NCBI GenBank assembly: GCA_004362315.1
Contig: SNWL01000007.1
Span: 372,001-436,000, forward strand
Reading direction: 5' to 3'
Length of the DNA stretch: 64,000 nt
Origin: Mycobacterium sp. BK086
Lineage (GTDB): Bacteria > Actinomycetota > Actinomycetes > Mycobacteriales > Mycobacteriaceae
The notes below the pieces were generated by a model. That model made no database searches. It saw only the letters and a program-made list of their open reading frames with translations, and had not been told where the DNA came from. Position numbers and translations under genes: made by a program. This document shows positions 1 to 8,186 of this stretch, one piece after another (within the stretch, counting starts at the first letter, position 1; each line of letters opens with the position of its first letter).

Positions 1-2
1 CG

Positions 3-908
3 CGCACTCCGGCCAATGCCGCGGCCCGCAGCGAAGACCGCAACTCTCAGCGCAGGCTGGCGTATCTGCTGATCACGCCGGCCGTCGTGCTGATGCTGGC
101 GGTGACCGCGTATCCGATCGTGTACGCCGTGTGGCTGAGCCTGCAGCGCTACAACCTCGCCAGCCCGGCCGACACGAAGTTCATCTGGTTCGAGAACTAC
201 CAGACGATCCTGACCGACAAGTATTGGTGGACGGCGTTCGTCGTCACCCTGGTCATCACGGTGATCTCGGTGGCCATCGAGTTCGTTCTGGGCATGGCGC
301 TGGCACTTGTCATGCACCGCACCATCTTCGGCAAGGGGTTGGTGCGCACCGCGATCCTCATCCCGTACGGCATCGTCACCGTCGCGGCCTCCTACAGCTG
401 GTACTACGCCTGGACGCCGGGCACCGGGTACCTGGCCAATCTGCTTCCCGACGGCAGCGCGCCACTGACACAACAGATTCCGTCGCTGGCCGTCATCATC
501 CTCGCCGAGGTGTGGAAGACGACCCCGTTCATGGCACTGTTGCTGCTGGCCGGGCTGGCGCTGGTACCAGAGGATCTGCTCAAGGCGGCCCAGGTGGACG
601 GGGCAGGCCCGTGGACGCGGCTGATCAAGGTGACGCTGCCGTTGATCAAGCCGGCGATCCTGGTGGCGCTGGTGTTCCGCACGCTGGACGCGTTCCGGAT
701 CTTCGACAACATCTATGTGCTCACCGGTGGTGCCAACGACACGGCATCGGTCTCGATCCTGGGCTACGACAACCTGTTCAAGGCGTTCAACATCGGCCTG
801 GGCTCGGCGATCAGCGTGCTGGTCTTTCTCTCGGTGGCCGTCATCGCATTCATCTACATCAAGTTGTTCGGCGCCGCGGCGCCGGGCACGGACGACGAGG
901 GGCGCTAG
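3..908 (+). CDS. sugA: Trehalose ABC transporter permease SugA (5' end outside window)
   Basis: Inner-membrane permease of the LpqY-SugABC importer, which recovers trehalose released during mycolate transfer. The frame is open from base 3 with no start, so the gene begins to the left of the window; the visible part is about 301 residues. It carries several hydrophobic segments and the MalF-type EAA cytoplasmic loop (KAAQVDGAGPW, DNA about 580-615) that docks on the ATPase. The sequence closely resembles recalled M. tuberculosis SugA (Rv1236). The stop at 906-908 abuts the sugB ATG at 909, so the genes form an operon. The lipoprotein partner LpqY is expected just upstream but is not in the window. 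Family and partner assignments are established knowledge; orthology is inferred from sequence likeness plus gene order. Confidence 0.95.
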   Translation, partial: RTPANAAARSEDRNSQRRLAYLLITPAVVLMLAVTAYPIVYAVWLSLQRYNLASPADTKFIWFENYQTILTDKYWWTAFVVTLVITVISVAIEFVLGMALALVMHRTIFGKGLVRTAILIPYGIVTVAASYSWYYAWTPGTGYLANLLPDGSAPLTQQIPSLAVIILAEVWKTTPFMALLLLAGLALVPEDLLKAAQVDGAGPWTRLIKVTLPLIKPAILVALVFRTLDAFRIFDNIYVLTGGANDTASVSILGYDNLFKAFNIGLGSAISVLVFLSVAVIAFIYIKLFGAAAPGTDDEGR

Positions 909-1745
909 ATGTCTGAGCGGGTTGGCGCCCGGCGGGCGGCGAGCTGGGTGGTCATCGACGCCCTCGTGGTGATCTATGCGCTCTTCCCGGTGCTGTGGAT
1001 CCTGAGCCTGTCCCTGAAGCCGACGTCAACCGTCAAGGACGGCAAGCTGATTCCGTCGGAGATCACCTTCGACAACTACAAGGGCATCTTCAACGGCGAC
1101 GCCTTCAGCTCCGCGCTGGTCAACTCGATCGGCATCGGGCTGATCACCACCGTGATCGCGGTGGTCATCGGCGGGATGGCCGCCTACGCCGTGGCCCGGC
1201 TGGACTTCAAGGGCAAGAAGGCGCTCATCGGTGCGGCCTTGCTGATCGCGATGTTCCCCCAGATCTCGCTGGTGACACCGCTGTTCAACATCGAGCGCCG
1301 GCTCGGACTGTTCGATACCTGGCCCGGCTTGATCATTCCGTACATCACCTTCGCGCTGCCGTTGGCGATCTACACACTGTCGGCGTTCTTCCGGGAGATT
1401 CCCTGGGATCTGGAGAAGGCCGCCAAGATGGACGGCGCCACAGCGGCTCAGGCGTTTCGCCGGGTGATCGCACCGCTGGCCGCACCGGGCATCGTGACGG
1501 CCGCCATCCTGGTGTTCATCTTCGCCTGGAACGACCTGCTGCTGGCGCTGTCGCTGACGGCCACCAACGCCGCGATCACCGCGCCGGTAGCCATCGCGAA
1601 CTTCACCGGCAGTTCGCAATTCGAGGAGCCGACCGGTTCGATCGCGGCGGGCGCGATGGTGATCACGGTTCCGATCATCGTGTTCGTTCTGATCTTCCAA
1701 CGACGGATCGTGGCCGGACTGACCTCCGGTGCGGTGAAGGGGTAG
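909..1745 (+). CDS. sugB: Trehalose ABC transporter permease SugB
   Basis: Second membrane permease of the LpqY-SugABC trehalose importer, 278 residues, MalG type. There are about six hydrophobic segments, starting with one at about residues 15-35, and an EAA loop at about residues 165-185 (EKAAKMDGA) that contacts SugC. It starts with ATG immediately after the sugA stop and ends four bases before sugC, indicating translation from one message. In M. tuberculosis this is Rv1237. Nothing looks degenerate: length and motif spacing fit the family. Confidence 0.95.
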   Translation: MSERVGARRAASWVVIDALVVIYALFPVLWILSLSLKPTSTVKDGKLIPSEITFDNYKGIFNGDAFSSALVNSIGIGLITTVIAVVIGGMAAYAVARLDFKGKKALIGAALLIAMFPQISLVTPLFNIERRLGLFDTWPGLIIPYITFALPLAIYTLSAFFREIPWDLEKAAKMDGATAAQAFRRVIAPLAAPGIVTAAILVFIFAWNDLLLALSLTATNAAITAPVAIANFTGSSQFEEPTGSIAAGAMVITVPIIVFVLIFQRRIVAGLTSGAVKG

Positions 1746-1749
1746 TTCG

Positions 1750-2919
1750 ATGGCCGAGATAGTCCTGGACCATGTCACCAAGAGTTATCCGGACGGCGCG
1801 GTCGCCGTGAAGGATCTCAGCCTGACGATCGCCGACGGCGAGTTCGTCATCCTGGTCGGTCCGTCCGGGTGCGGTAAGTCCACCACGCTCAACATGATCG
1901 CCGGCCTGGAGGACATCAGCTCCGGTGAGCTGCGCATCGGCGGTGGCCGGGTCAACGAGAAGGCGCCCCGCGACCGCGATATCGCGATGGTCTTCCAGTC
2001 CTACGCGCTGTATCCGCATATGACGGTTCGGCAGAACATCGCCTTCCCGCTGACGCTGGCCAAGATGGGTAAGGCCGAGATCGCGCAGAAGGTGGAGGAG
2101 ACCGCGAAAATCCTTGACCTGTCCGAACTTCTGGACCGTAAGCCCTCGCAGTTGTCCGGCGGGCAACGGCAGCGGGTGGCGATGGGCCGGGCGATCGTGC
2201 GCCAGCCCAAGGCTTTCCTGATGGACGAACCGCTGAGCAACCTCGATGCCAAGCTGCGCGTCCAGATGCGCGGTGAGATCGCCAGGCTGCAGAACCGGCT
2301 CGGCACCACCACCGTGTACGTCACGCACGATCAGACCGAGGCGATGACGCTCGGCGACCGGGTGGTGGTGCTGCGCGCCGGTGAGGCACAACAGATCGGC
2401 ACCCCCGAGGAGCTCTACGAGCGGCCGGCGAACCTCTTCGTCGCCGGCTTCATCGGCTCACCGGCGATGAACTTCTTCCCGGCGACACTGAGCGAGATGG
2501 GGTTGCGCTTGCCGTTCGGCGAGGTCACGTTGAGCCAAGAGGTCGCCGACGTGGTGGGCCGGCATCCCAAGGCCGCCAACGTCATCGTCGGTGTGCGGCC
2601 CGAACACTTCGAAGACGCCGCGCTGCTGGACGCCTACGAGCGTATTCGCGCGCTGACCTTCGAGGTGAAGGTCGACCTGGTCGAGTCGCTCGGTGCGGAC
2701 AAGTACGTGTACTTCACGACCTCCGGCGACGGCGCGAAGTCGGCACAGCTCGCCGAGCTGGCCGCGGAATCCGGCGCGGGTGAGAACGAGTTCGTGGCAC
2801 GGCTTTCCGCGGAGTCCAAGGTGTCCATCGGGCAGACCGTCGAGCTGGCGTTCGACACCACCAAGTTGCACATCTTCGATGCCGACAGCGGTGTGAACCT
2901 GACGATTCCGCCGGCCTGA
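1750..2919 (+). CDS. sugC: Trehalose ABC transporter ATPase SugC
   Basis: Cytoplasmic ATP-hydrolysing subunit of the SugABC importer, 389 residues, MalK/UgpC class. Walker A GPSGCGKST is at residues 37-45, signature LSGGQ at 136-140 and Walker B FLMDEP at 157-162, followed by the switch His in VTHD. The roughly 150-residue C-terminal part is the regulatory OB-type domain typical of MalK-like ATPases. The ATG lies four bases after the sugB stop. The stop codon abuts the GTG of the next gene, so the SUFU-domain protein is probably cotranscribed. Orthologue of Rv1238 by likeness and order. Confidence 0.96.
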   Translation: MAEIVLDHVTKSYPDGAVAVKDLSLTIADGEFVILVGPSGCGKSTTLNMIAGLEDISSGELRIGGGRVNEKAPRDRDIAMVFQSYALYPHMTVRQNIAFPLTLAKMGKAEIAQKVEETAKILDLSELLDRKPSQLSGGQRQRVAMGRAIVRQPKAFLMDEPLSNLDAKLRVQMRGEIARLQNRLGTTTVYVTHDQTEAMTLGDRVVVLRAGEAQQIGTPEELYERPANLFVAGFIGSPAMNFFPATLSEMGLRLPFGEVTLSQEVADVVGRHPKAANVIVGVRPEHFEDAALLDAYERIRALTFEVKVDLVESLGADKYVYFTTSGDGAKSAQLAELAAESGAGENEFVARLSAESKVSIGQTVELAFDTTKLHIFDADSGVNLTIPPA

Positions 2920-3516
2920 GTGAGTCAGCCCCTGGATCAGGTCCGCGCCCATGTGCGCGGCCACTTCGCTGAGGCGGGCATCGATGCCGAGCCGGACTCG
3001 GCCAGTGTCACATTCCTGGGTCTCGAACGCCTCGAGGTGTTGCGGTTCGGGCCTGACCCGAGCGGTGTGGCTCACTATGTGACGCTGGGATGTTCGCGGC
3101 ACCCGATGACCGAGGCGGCAGCCGATGTCGCTGATCCATTGCGCGGACCGCGGGCCGAGGTGGTACTGACGTTACGTGCCACGACTTCCACGCCCGGTTT
3201 GGCCCGCAGCCTGGCGGTGATCGCGGCGACTCCGGCCGTCGAGGGTGTGGTGCTCGTGGCCGATGCGCTGATCGATCTGTCCGCGCCACTGTGGGAGGGG
3301 GCCGCGTTTACCGCTGTGCTGCTGGGTGATTCGGCCGTCGCCGACCTGCCGCTGCAAGCGCCACGTGACCCGGTGCACTTCTTGGCGGCGATACCCGTGA
3401 CGCAGACCGAGGCGGCGTGGGTGCGGCTCAAGGGTGCCGATGCCATGCGCCAAGCCTGGATCGACGACGGTGTGGACGTGCTGGATCCGAATCGCCGTGC
3501 GGCCCAACCGGGTTAG
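2920..3516 (+). CDS. Suppressor-of-fused (SUFU) domain protein
   Basis: A 198-residue soluble protein that I assign to the bacterial suppressor-of-fused domain family from the pattern FLGLERLEVLRFGP at about residues 30-43 followed by VTLGCSRHPM. Bacterial SUFU proteins are mostly of unknown role and are often linked to immunity proteins of toxin systems. Here the GTG start directly follows the sugC stop with no gap, so it is coupled to the trehalose importer. No signal peptide or membrane segment is visible and no toxin gene lies nearby. Function is unknown; a link to the transporter rests on position only. The end is six bases from the convergent corA stop. Confidence 0.8.
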   Translation: MSQPLDQVRAHVRGHFAEAGIDAEPDSASVTFLGLERLEVLRFGPDPSGVAHYVTLGCSRHPMTEAAADVADPLRGPRAEVVLTLRATTSTPGLARSLAVIAATPAVEGVVLVADALIDLSAPLWEGAAFTAVLLGDSAVADLPLQAPRDPVHFLAAIPVTQTEAAWVRLKGADAMRQAWIDDGVDVLDPNRRAAQPG

Positions 3517-3522
3517 TCCCGG

Positions 3523-4626
3523 TCAGAGCCAATGGTTGCGGCGGAAGTTGTGGTACAGGAAGCCACACGCCGTCAGCATCAGCAGAAGTACCGCCGGATA
3601 GCCCCAGGTCCATGACAATTCGGGCATGTGCTCGAAGTTCATCCCGTAGATGCCGGCGATCATCGTCGGTACCGCCGCGATCGCCACCCAGGCCGAGATC
3701 TTGCGCATGTCGACGTTCTGCTGCATGCCCACCTTCGCCAGCGCGGCCTGCACCAACGAGGACAGCATCTCGTCATAGGAGGCGATCCGGTCGGCGGCCT
3801 GGGTCTGGTGATCCAGTACGTCGCGCATGTAGCGCAACACTTCCTTGGACATGAGGTCTTTGAACTCGGTGTTGAACCGGCCGAGTGCGACGGTGAGAGG
3901 TGAGACAGCCCTTCGCAATTCGACGACTTCACGCTTGAGCATGTAGATCGGTTCGATGTCGGTCTTGGTCAGTGGCGAGAACGTCTCCGATTCGATGGCG
4001 TCGATATCGCATTCCATCAGCTCGCTGACATCGCGGTAGGTGTCGACGACGTGATCGGCTATCGCGTGCATCACCGCATACGGGCCCAGCGACAGCTGCT
4101 TGTGCTCGCTTTCGAGCTGCTTGCGCAGACCGGCGAGTCCGGTGTGGTCGCCGTGGCGCACGGTCACCACGAAGTCGGCGCCGACGAACACCATGATCTC
4201 GCCTGTCTCGACGATCTCGCGGGCCAGTGCGACCGACTCGTGCGGTACGTACGTCACTGTCTTGAGTACGAGGAACAGCGTGTCGTCATAGCGCTCCACC
4301 TTCGGGCGCTGGTGGGCGTGCACCGCGTCTTCCACGGCCAGCGGGTGAAGGTCGAACACCTCGGCGACCGCTTGCATCTGGTGCTCGTCGGGCTCGTGCA
4401 AGCCGATCCACACGTAGGCCTTCTGGCCAAGGGACTCGAACTCGCGGACCTTGTCCAGGGCCGCGGCGTGGGTGTATTTCCCGGCCACGCGGTCGCCGTC
4501 GAGGTAGATGGCGCAGTCGACCATGGCGCGTGCGACGGGGACGTGGATGCGCTTGGCATCGACGGGGGTGGATCGTGAGCGGGTCCCGCCCAACAGGGCC
4601 TGTGGCCGGGCGCGAAATGACGGCAT
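3523..4626 (-). CDS. corA: Magnesium/cobalt transporter CorA
   Basis: Homopentameric inner-membrane Mg2+/Co2+ channel of 367 residues. The N-terminal two thirds form the cytoplasmic funnel; two membrane helices close the C-terminus, with the diagnostic YGMNF motif after the first and an Asn/Arg/Trp-rich tail. The start is ATG at 4626 because a strong ribosome site (AGGGGAGG, 4634-4641 on this strand) lies seven bases upstream; a GTG at 4644 in the same frame would place that site inside the gene. Length and sequence match recalled Rv1239c (366 residues). Divergent from the malic enzyme gene, convergent with the SUFU gene. Confidence 0.95.
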   Translation of the reverse strand: MPSFRARPQALLGGTRSRSTPVDAKRIHVPVARAMVDCAIYLDGDRVAGKYTHAAALDKVREFESLGQKAYVWIGLHEPDEHQMQAVAEVFDLHPLAVEDAVHAHQRPKVERYDDTLFLVLKTVTYVPHESVALAREIVETGEIMVFVGADFVVTVRHGDHTGLAGLRKQLESEHKQLSLGPYAVMHAIADHVVDTYRDVSELMECDIDAIESETFSPLTKTDIEPIYMLKREVVELRRAVSPLTVALGRFNTEFKDLMSKEVLRYMRDVLDHQTQAADRIASYDEMLSSLVQAALAKVGMQQNVDMRKISAWVAIAAVPTMIAGIYGMNFEHMPELSWTWGYPAVLLLMLTACGFLYHNFRRNHWL

Positions 4627-4631
4627 GATGC

Positions 4632-4641
4632 GACCTCCCCT
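4632..4641 (-). promoter_or_regulatory. Ribosome-binding site that fixes the corA start
   Basis: On the minus strand this reads AGGGGAGGTC, about seven bases before the ATG at 4626. It overlaps the alternative in-frame GTG at 4644 and therefore argues for the shorter protein. Confidence 0.8.
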
Positions 4642-4752
4642 CACGGCGTGGGTGAGGCCCCGGTGGGCCCGAGGGGAAATGCTACGCGCCAGTAGCTTTC
4701 CCGGCGAAGTTCACGGCGGGGGAACCCCGGTCGGTGAGGTTTCGGGGGCGAG

Positions 4753-4758
4753 TACCCT
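4753..4758 (+). promoter_or_regulatory. Candidate leaderless -10 box of the malic enzyme gene
   Basis: TACCCT fits the mycobacterial TANNNT -10 pattern and is followed by exactly six bases and the GTG start at 4765. No good ribosome site is visible before that GTG. This suggests a leaderless transcript beginning at the start codon. Seen in sequence; promoter activity is inferred. Confidence 0.5.
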
Positions 4759-4764
4759 GACGCC

Positions 4765-5934
4765 GTGTCCGAAATGGTGAGTACCCCCCGCGTTGTAATC
4801 GACGATGAGGAGATCTTCGCCGCTCACGTGGGCGGGAAGCTGTCTGTCGAACTGAAGGCGCCGCTGGACACCCAGCGCGCCCTGTCGATCGCCTACACCC
4901 CGGGCGTAGCCCAGGTCAGCCGCGCGATTGCCACCGATCACACCCTGGCCAAGAAGTACACCTGGGCCAACCGACTGGTCGCGGTGATCAGCGACGGGAC
5001 CGCTGTGCTCGGTCTTGGCGATATCGGTCCTGCGGCGTCGCTGCCGGTGATGGAGGGCAAGTCGGCACTGTTCAAGACGTTCGGGGGCCTGGACTCCATC
5101 CCGATCGTGCTGGACACCAAGGATCCCGACGAGATCGTGGAGACGGTCATCCGGTTGCGCCCGACGTTCGGTGCGGTCAACCTCGAGGACATCTCCGCTC
5201 CCCGCTGCTTCGAGATCGAGCAGCGCCTGATCGAGGCACTGGACTGCCCCGTCATGCACGACGATCAGCATGGCACCGCGATCGTCGCGCTCGCCGCGCT
5301 GATGGGAGCCACCAAGTTCCTCGATCGCGACATGCACAGCCTCAAGGTGGTCATGTCGGGTGCGGGTGCCGCGGGCGTCGCGTGCACGAACATTCTGCTC
5401 GCCACGGGCATCACCGACATCACGGTGCTGGACAGCCAGGGCATCTTGCACACGGGCCGCGGCGATATGAACTCGGTCAAGGCCGAGCTGGCGACGCGGA
5501 CCAACCCGCGCGGGCTCACCGGTGGGATCGCCGAAGCGCTCGATGGCGCCGACGTGTTCATGGGGGTCTCGGCCGGACTCGTTCCCGAAGAGTTCATCGC
5601 CACGATGGCGCCGAACAGCATCGTGTTCGCCATGTCCAACCCGGATCCGGAAATCCACCCGGATGTGGCACGCAAGTACGCCGCGGTCGTGGCGACCGGG
5701 CGCAGCGACTTCCCCAACCAGATCAACAATGTTCTGGCGTTCCCCGGTGTGTTCCGCGGTGCGCTCGATGCCGGTGCGCGACGCATCACCGAGAAGATGA
5801 AAGTCGCAGCGGCTGAGGCGATCTTCTCCGTCGTCGGTGATGACTTGGCGGCCGATCACATCGTGCCGAGTCCGCTGGACCCGCGGGTCGGGCCTGCGGT
5901 GGCCGCGGCGGTGGCCGCGGTGGCCGAATCCTAG
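4765..5934 (+). CDS. NAD(P)-dependent malic enzyme, short form
   Basis: Oxidative decarboxylation of malate to pyruvate in the cytosol. The 389-residue protein has the N-terminal malic domain (YTPG with Tyr44, Lys99 in the EGKSALFK segment, HDDQHGTA at 165-172) and a C-terminal Rossmann domain (SGAGAAGVA at 198-206). This is the compact bacterial class of about 390-430 residues, not the 548-residue Mez of M. tuberculosis. In M. tuberculosis the gene at this position (Rv1240) is malate dehydrogenase, so the locus carries a different malate enzyme. Start chosen at GTG 4765 with a -10-like box six bases upstream; an in-frame ATG lies three codons later. Cofactor preference cannot be read reliably. 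Confidence 0.93.
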   Translation: MSEMVSTPRVVIDDEEIFAAHVGGKLSVELKAPLDTQRALSIAYTPGVAQVSRAIATDHTLAKKYTWANRLVAVISDGTAVLGLGDIGPAASLPVMEGKSALFKTFGGLDSIPIVLDTKDPDEIVETVIRLRPTFGAVNLEDISAPRCFEIEQRLIEALDCPVMHDDQHGTAIVALAALMGATKFLDRDMHSLKVVMSGAGAAGVACTNILLATGITDITVLDSQGILHTGRGDMNSVKAELATRTNPRGLTGGIAEALDGADVFMGVSAGLVPEEFIATMAPNSIVFAMSNPDPEIHPDVARKYAAVVATGRSDFPNQINNVLAFPGVFRGALDAGARRITEKMKVAAAEAIFSVVGDDLAADHIVPSPLDPRVGPAVAAAVAAVAES

Positions 5935-5957
5935 AGCGAAATCTTCTGGGGCCGACG

Positions 5958-6797
5958 ATGTTTCGCCGGCTGGTGCTGGGACTGCTGGTCCTGGTTGTCG
6001 TCGCGTGCGGATCGCCGTCGCCGGGTCCGTCGCTGGCGGTCGGTGCGACGGCCGACCCGGAGATGACGCTGCTGGCCAATCTGTACGCGGCGGCGCTGCG
6101 CTCGTACGGCAGCGCCGCGCACGTCGAGATCGTCGACCATCCGCTGGTCGCCCTGGATTCCGGGACCGTCAGTGTGGTGCCGGGATTCACCGGCCGGCTG
6201 CTGCAGAAGTTCGCCCCGGGGACCACGGTGCGGTCGGATTCGCAGGTGTACCGCGCCATGGTCGGCGTCCTGCCGGAAGGCGTCGCGGCCGGTGACTACA
6301 CCACCTCGGCCGAGGACAAGCCCGCGTTGGTCGTCACTGATGCGACCGCGACGGCGTGGGGGAGCCGCGATCTGACCGCCTTGGTCGGTCACTGTGCCGG
6401 ACTGCGGGTCGGCGCCGTGGCGCACGCCCGTGGTCTGCCGAACGTGGTGGGCAGCTGCACACTGCCGCCGGTGCGCGCATTCCCGGACCAGGCAACGATG
6501 TTCGAGGCGCTGCGGGCCGGGGCGATCACCGCCGGCTGGACGGGCACTGCGGACACCGGCATTCCGAGCGAGCTCGTCGTGCTCGCCGACCGCAAGCCTG
6601 CGCTGGTGATGGCCGAGAACATCGTGCCGCTCTATCGGCGCAACGAACTCGACCAGCAGCAGGCCCGCGCGATCAACGAGCTCGCCGGCGTGCTGGACAC
6701 CGGCTCCCTGGTCGACATGCGCCAGCATGTCGCCGAGGGTCGGGATCCGCGGTCGGTGGCCGAGGAATGGCTATCGGCACACCCATTGGGGCGCTAG
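5958..6797 (+). CDS. lpqZ: Lipoprotein LpqZ, glycine-betaine-type substrate-binding protein
   Basis: Predicted membrane-anchored lipoprotein of 279 residues. A short hydrophobic signal peptide ends in lipobox VVAC with Cys17 as the acylated residue. The rest resembles the OpuAC/ProX class of quaternary-amine binding proteins (ATADPEMTLLANLYAAAL at about 30-47 is typical), and the position fits M. tuberculosis lpqZ (Rv1244). No permease or ATPase partner is adjacent, so the protein is orphaned from its transporter, as in M. tuberculosis. The ligand is unknown. It converges on the SDR gene with a five-base gap. Confidence 0.85.
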   Translation: MFRRLVLGLLVLVVVACGSPSPGPSLAVGATADPEMTLLANLYAAALRSYGSAAHVEIVDHPLVALDSGTVSVVPGFTGRLLQKFAPGTTVRSDSQVYRAMVGVLPEGVAAGDYTTSAEDKPALVVTDATATAWGSRDLTALVGHCAGLRVGAVAHARGLPNVVGSCTLPPVRAFPDQATMFEALRAGAITAGWTGTADTGIPSELVVLADRKPALVMAENIVPLYRRNELDQQQARAINELAGVLDTGSLVDMRQHVAEGRDPRSVAEEWLSAHPLGR

Positions 6798-6802
6798 AGA
6801 AT

Positions 6803-7633
6803 TCAGCGCATCGGCGGGGCGAGCTTGGGCAGCACGGTGGAGAACAGGTTCTGGTAGCCCGAGCCGGTGATGCGCACGATCACGTCGAGGATCTTGGCGT
6901 CGGCACCGACCAGCACCCGGGCCTTGTTCTTGCGCACCGCGTCGAGGATGATCTCGGCGGCGCGTTCCGGGGTGGTGCGGGCCAGCTTCTTGTCGAACGC
7001 CTTCGCCATTTCCGCCTGGTCAAGTCCCTCGGCCACAGTGGAATTGCGGGCGATGGCGGTCTTGATTCCGCCCGGGTGCACGGTCGTCACCTTGACCGGG
7101 TGCTTGGCCAGGATCATCTCCTGCCGGAGCGCCTCGGTGAAGCCGCGGACGGCGAACTTGGCCGCGTTGTAGGCGGCCTGGCCGGGCACCGAGAAGATGC
7201 CGAACAGACTGGAGACGTTGACGATGTGCCCGTCGCCGGACTCGATCAGATACGGCAGGAAGACCTTGGTGCCGTTGACGACGCCCCAGAAGTCGACGTC
7301 CATGATCCGCTCGATGTCTTTGAACTGGCTGATCTCCACGTCGCCGGAGTACGCGATCCCGGCGTTGTTGTAGATCTGGTTGACCTTGCCGAAGTGCGCC
7401 TTGACGCCGTCGGCGTAGGCTCCGAAGGCCTCCCGCTCGGTGACGTTGAGCCGATCGGCCTTGACCTCGACGCCGATCGCCTTGAGACGCTCCTCGGTCA
7501 CCGCGAGGCCCTCGGTGTCGATATCGCTGATGGCGAGCTTGGCGCCCGATCGGCCCAGCTCGAGTGCCAGCGCCTGGCCGATGCCCGACCCGGCTCCGGT
7601 GACGACCGCTACCTTCCCGGCAAAACCCTGCAT
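6803..7633 (-). CDS. Short-chain dehydrogenase/reductase (Rv1245c-like)
   Basis: NAD(P)-dependent oxidoreductase of the classical SDR superfamily, 276 residues. The cofactor loop TGAGSGIG lies at 12-19, the NNAG motif at about 90-93, and the catalytic set at the NVSS serine plus YNAAK. The C-terminal extension and the HPGGIKT segment fit a mycobacterial group related to Rv1245c; the substrate is unknown. The ATG at 7633 has a good ribosome site (GGAGGAG). It is transcribed alone, convergent with lpqZ and divergent from the DUF732 gene. Confidence 0.92.
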   Translation of the reverse strand: MQGFAGKVAVVTGAGSGIGQALALELGRSGAKLAISDIDTEGLAVTEERLKAIGVEVKADRLNVTEREAFGAYADGVKAHFGKVNQIYNNAGIAYSGDVEISQFKDIERIMDVDFWGVVNGTKVFLPYLIESGDGHIVNVSSLFGIFSVPGQAAYNAAKFAVRGFTEALRQEMILAKHPVKVTTVHPGGIKTAIARNSTVAEGLDQAEMAKAFDKKLARTTPERAAEIILDAVRKNKARVLVGADAKILDVIVRITGSGYQNLFSTVLPKLAPPMR

Positions 7634-7734
7634 GAACGCTCCTCCGAGTTGTTCGACGCGTGTTTAATGGGACCAAGGGTATCGGGTCGGGGCCCGCGGG
7701 TAACAGGGGGATACCCGTCCGCGATGCTTAGAGC

Positions 7735-8109
7735 ATGATGTTTCGCCGGATTTCCAGCGCCGCAGCCGTTGCCGGCTTGATCGCAAGCGCGATCGCGCTC
7801 GCGGCCCCCGCCCAGGCCGACACCACCGCCGATGAATTCCTCACCTCGCTGGCCAGCGCCGGCATCACGGATATCGACCCGGGACAGGCCGTGGAGCTGG
7901 GCCAGTCGATCTGCCCGCTGCTCGCCGATCGCAGCCAGAACACCGCCGATATCGCGTCCACCGTCGCCGACCGGCTCGGCCGGCCCCTGGGCCCGGCCAC
8001 CATGTTCACCGGTCTCGCGGTGTCGTTCTTCTGCCCGCGTGCCGTGCAGGATCTGGCCAACGGGCAGACGCCGATCCCGCTGCCCTTCCTGAACAACCTG
8101 GGCTTCTAG
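7735..8109 (+). CDS. Exported DUF732-domain protein
   Basis: A small exported protein of 124 residues. The signal peptide covers about residues 1-28 and ends at the AQA site. The mature domain holds the two cysteines typical of DUF732 proteins (SICPLL and FFCP), which likely form a disulphide. Function in mycobacteria is unknown. Two adjacent ATG codons (7735 and 7738) are possible starts. The gene runs into a 70-base palindrome that separates it from the convergent kgd gene. Confidence 0.85.
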   Translation: MMFRRISSAAAVAGLIASAIALAAPAQADTTADEFLTSLASAGITDIDPGQAVELGQSICPLLADRSQNTADIASTVADRLGRPLGPATMFTGLAVSFFCPRAVQDLANGQTPIPLPFLNNLGF

Positions 8110-8110
8110 C

Positions 8111-8181
8111 CGCGCGCGACTGTGCTCCTCATGCACGCAGAACCGCGATTCGGCGTGCACGAGGGACACAGTCGGCGCGCG
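8111..8181. terminator. Long palindrome between DUF732 gene and kgd (likely bidirectional terminator)
   Basis: The left arm contains GACTGTGCTCCTCATGCACGC and the right arm its near-perfect inverse, with only a few G-U-type mismatches; the arms extend outward as CGCGCG/CGCGCG. The whole convergent gap is filled by this stem of about 28 base pairs. No T-run follows on either strand, as is common for mycobacterial terminators. Related palindromes occur at 27441-27508 and 35729-35778. Confidence 0.7.
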
Positions 8182-8186
8182 AGGGC

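Noticed and set aside
4627..4644. GTG start of corA six codons upstream of the chosen ATG
   Set aside because: The ribosome site AGGGGAGG would fall inside the coding sequence; the ATG start fits the family length.
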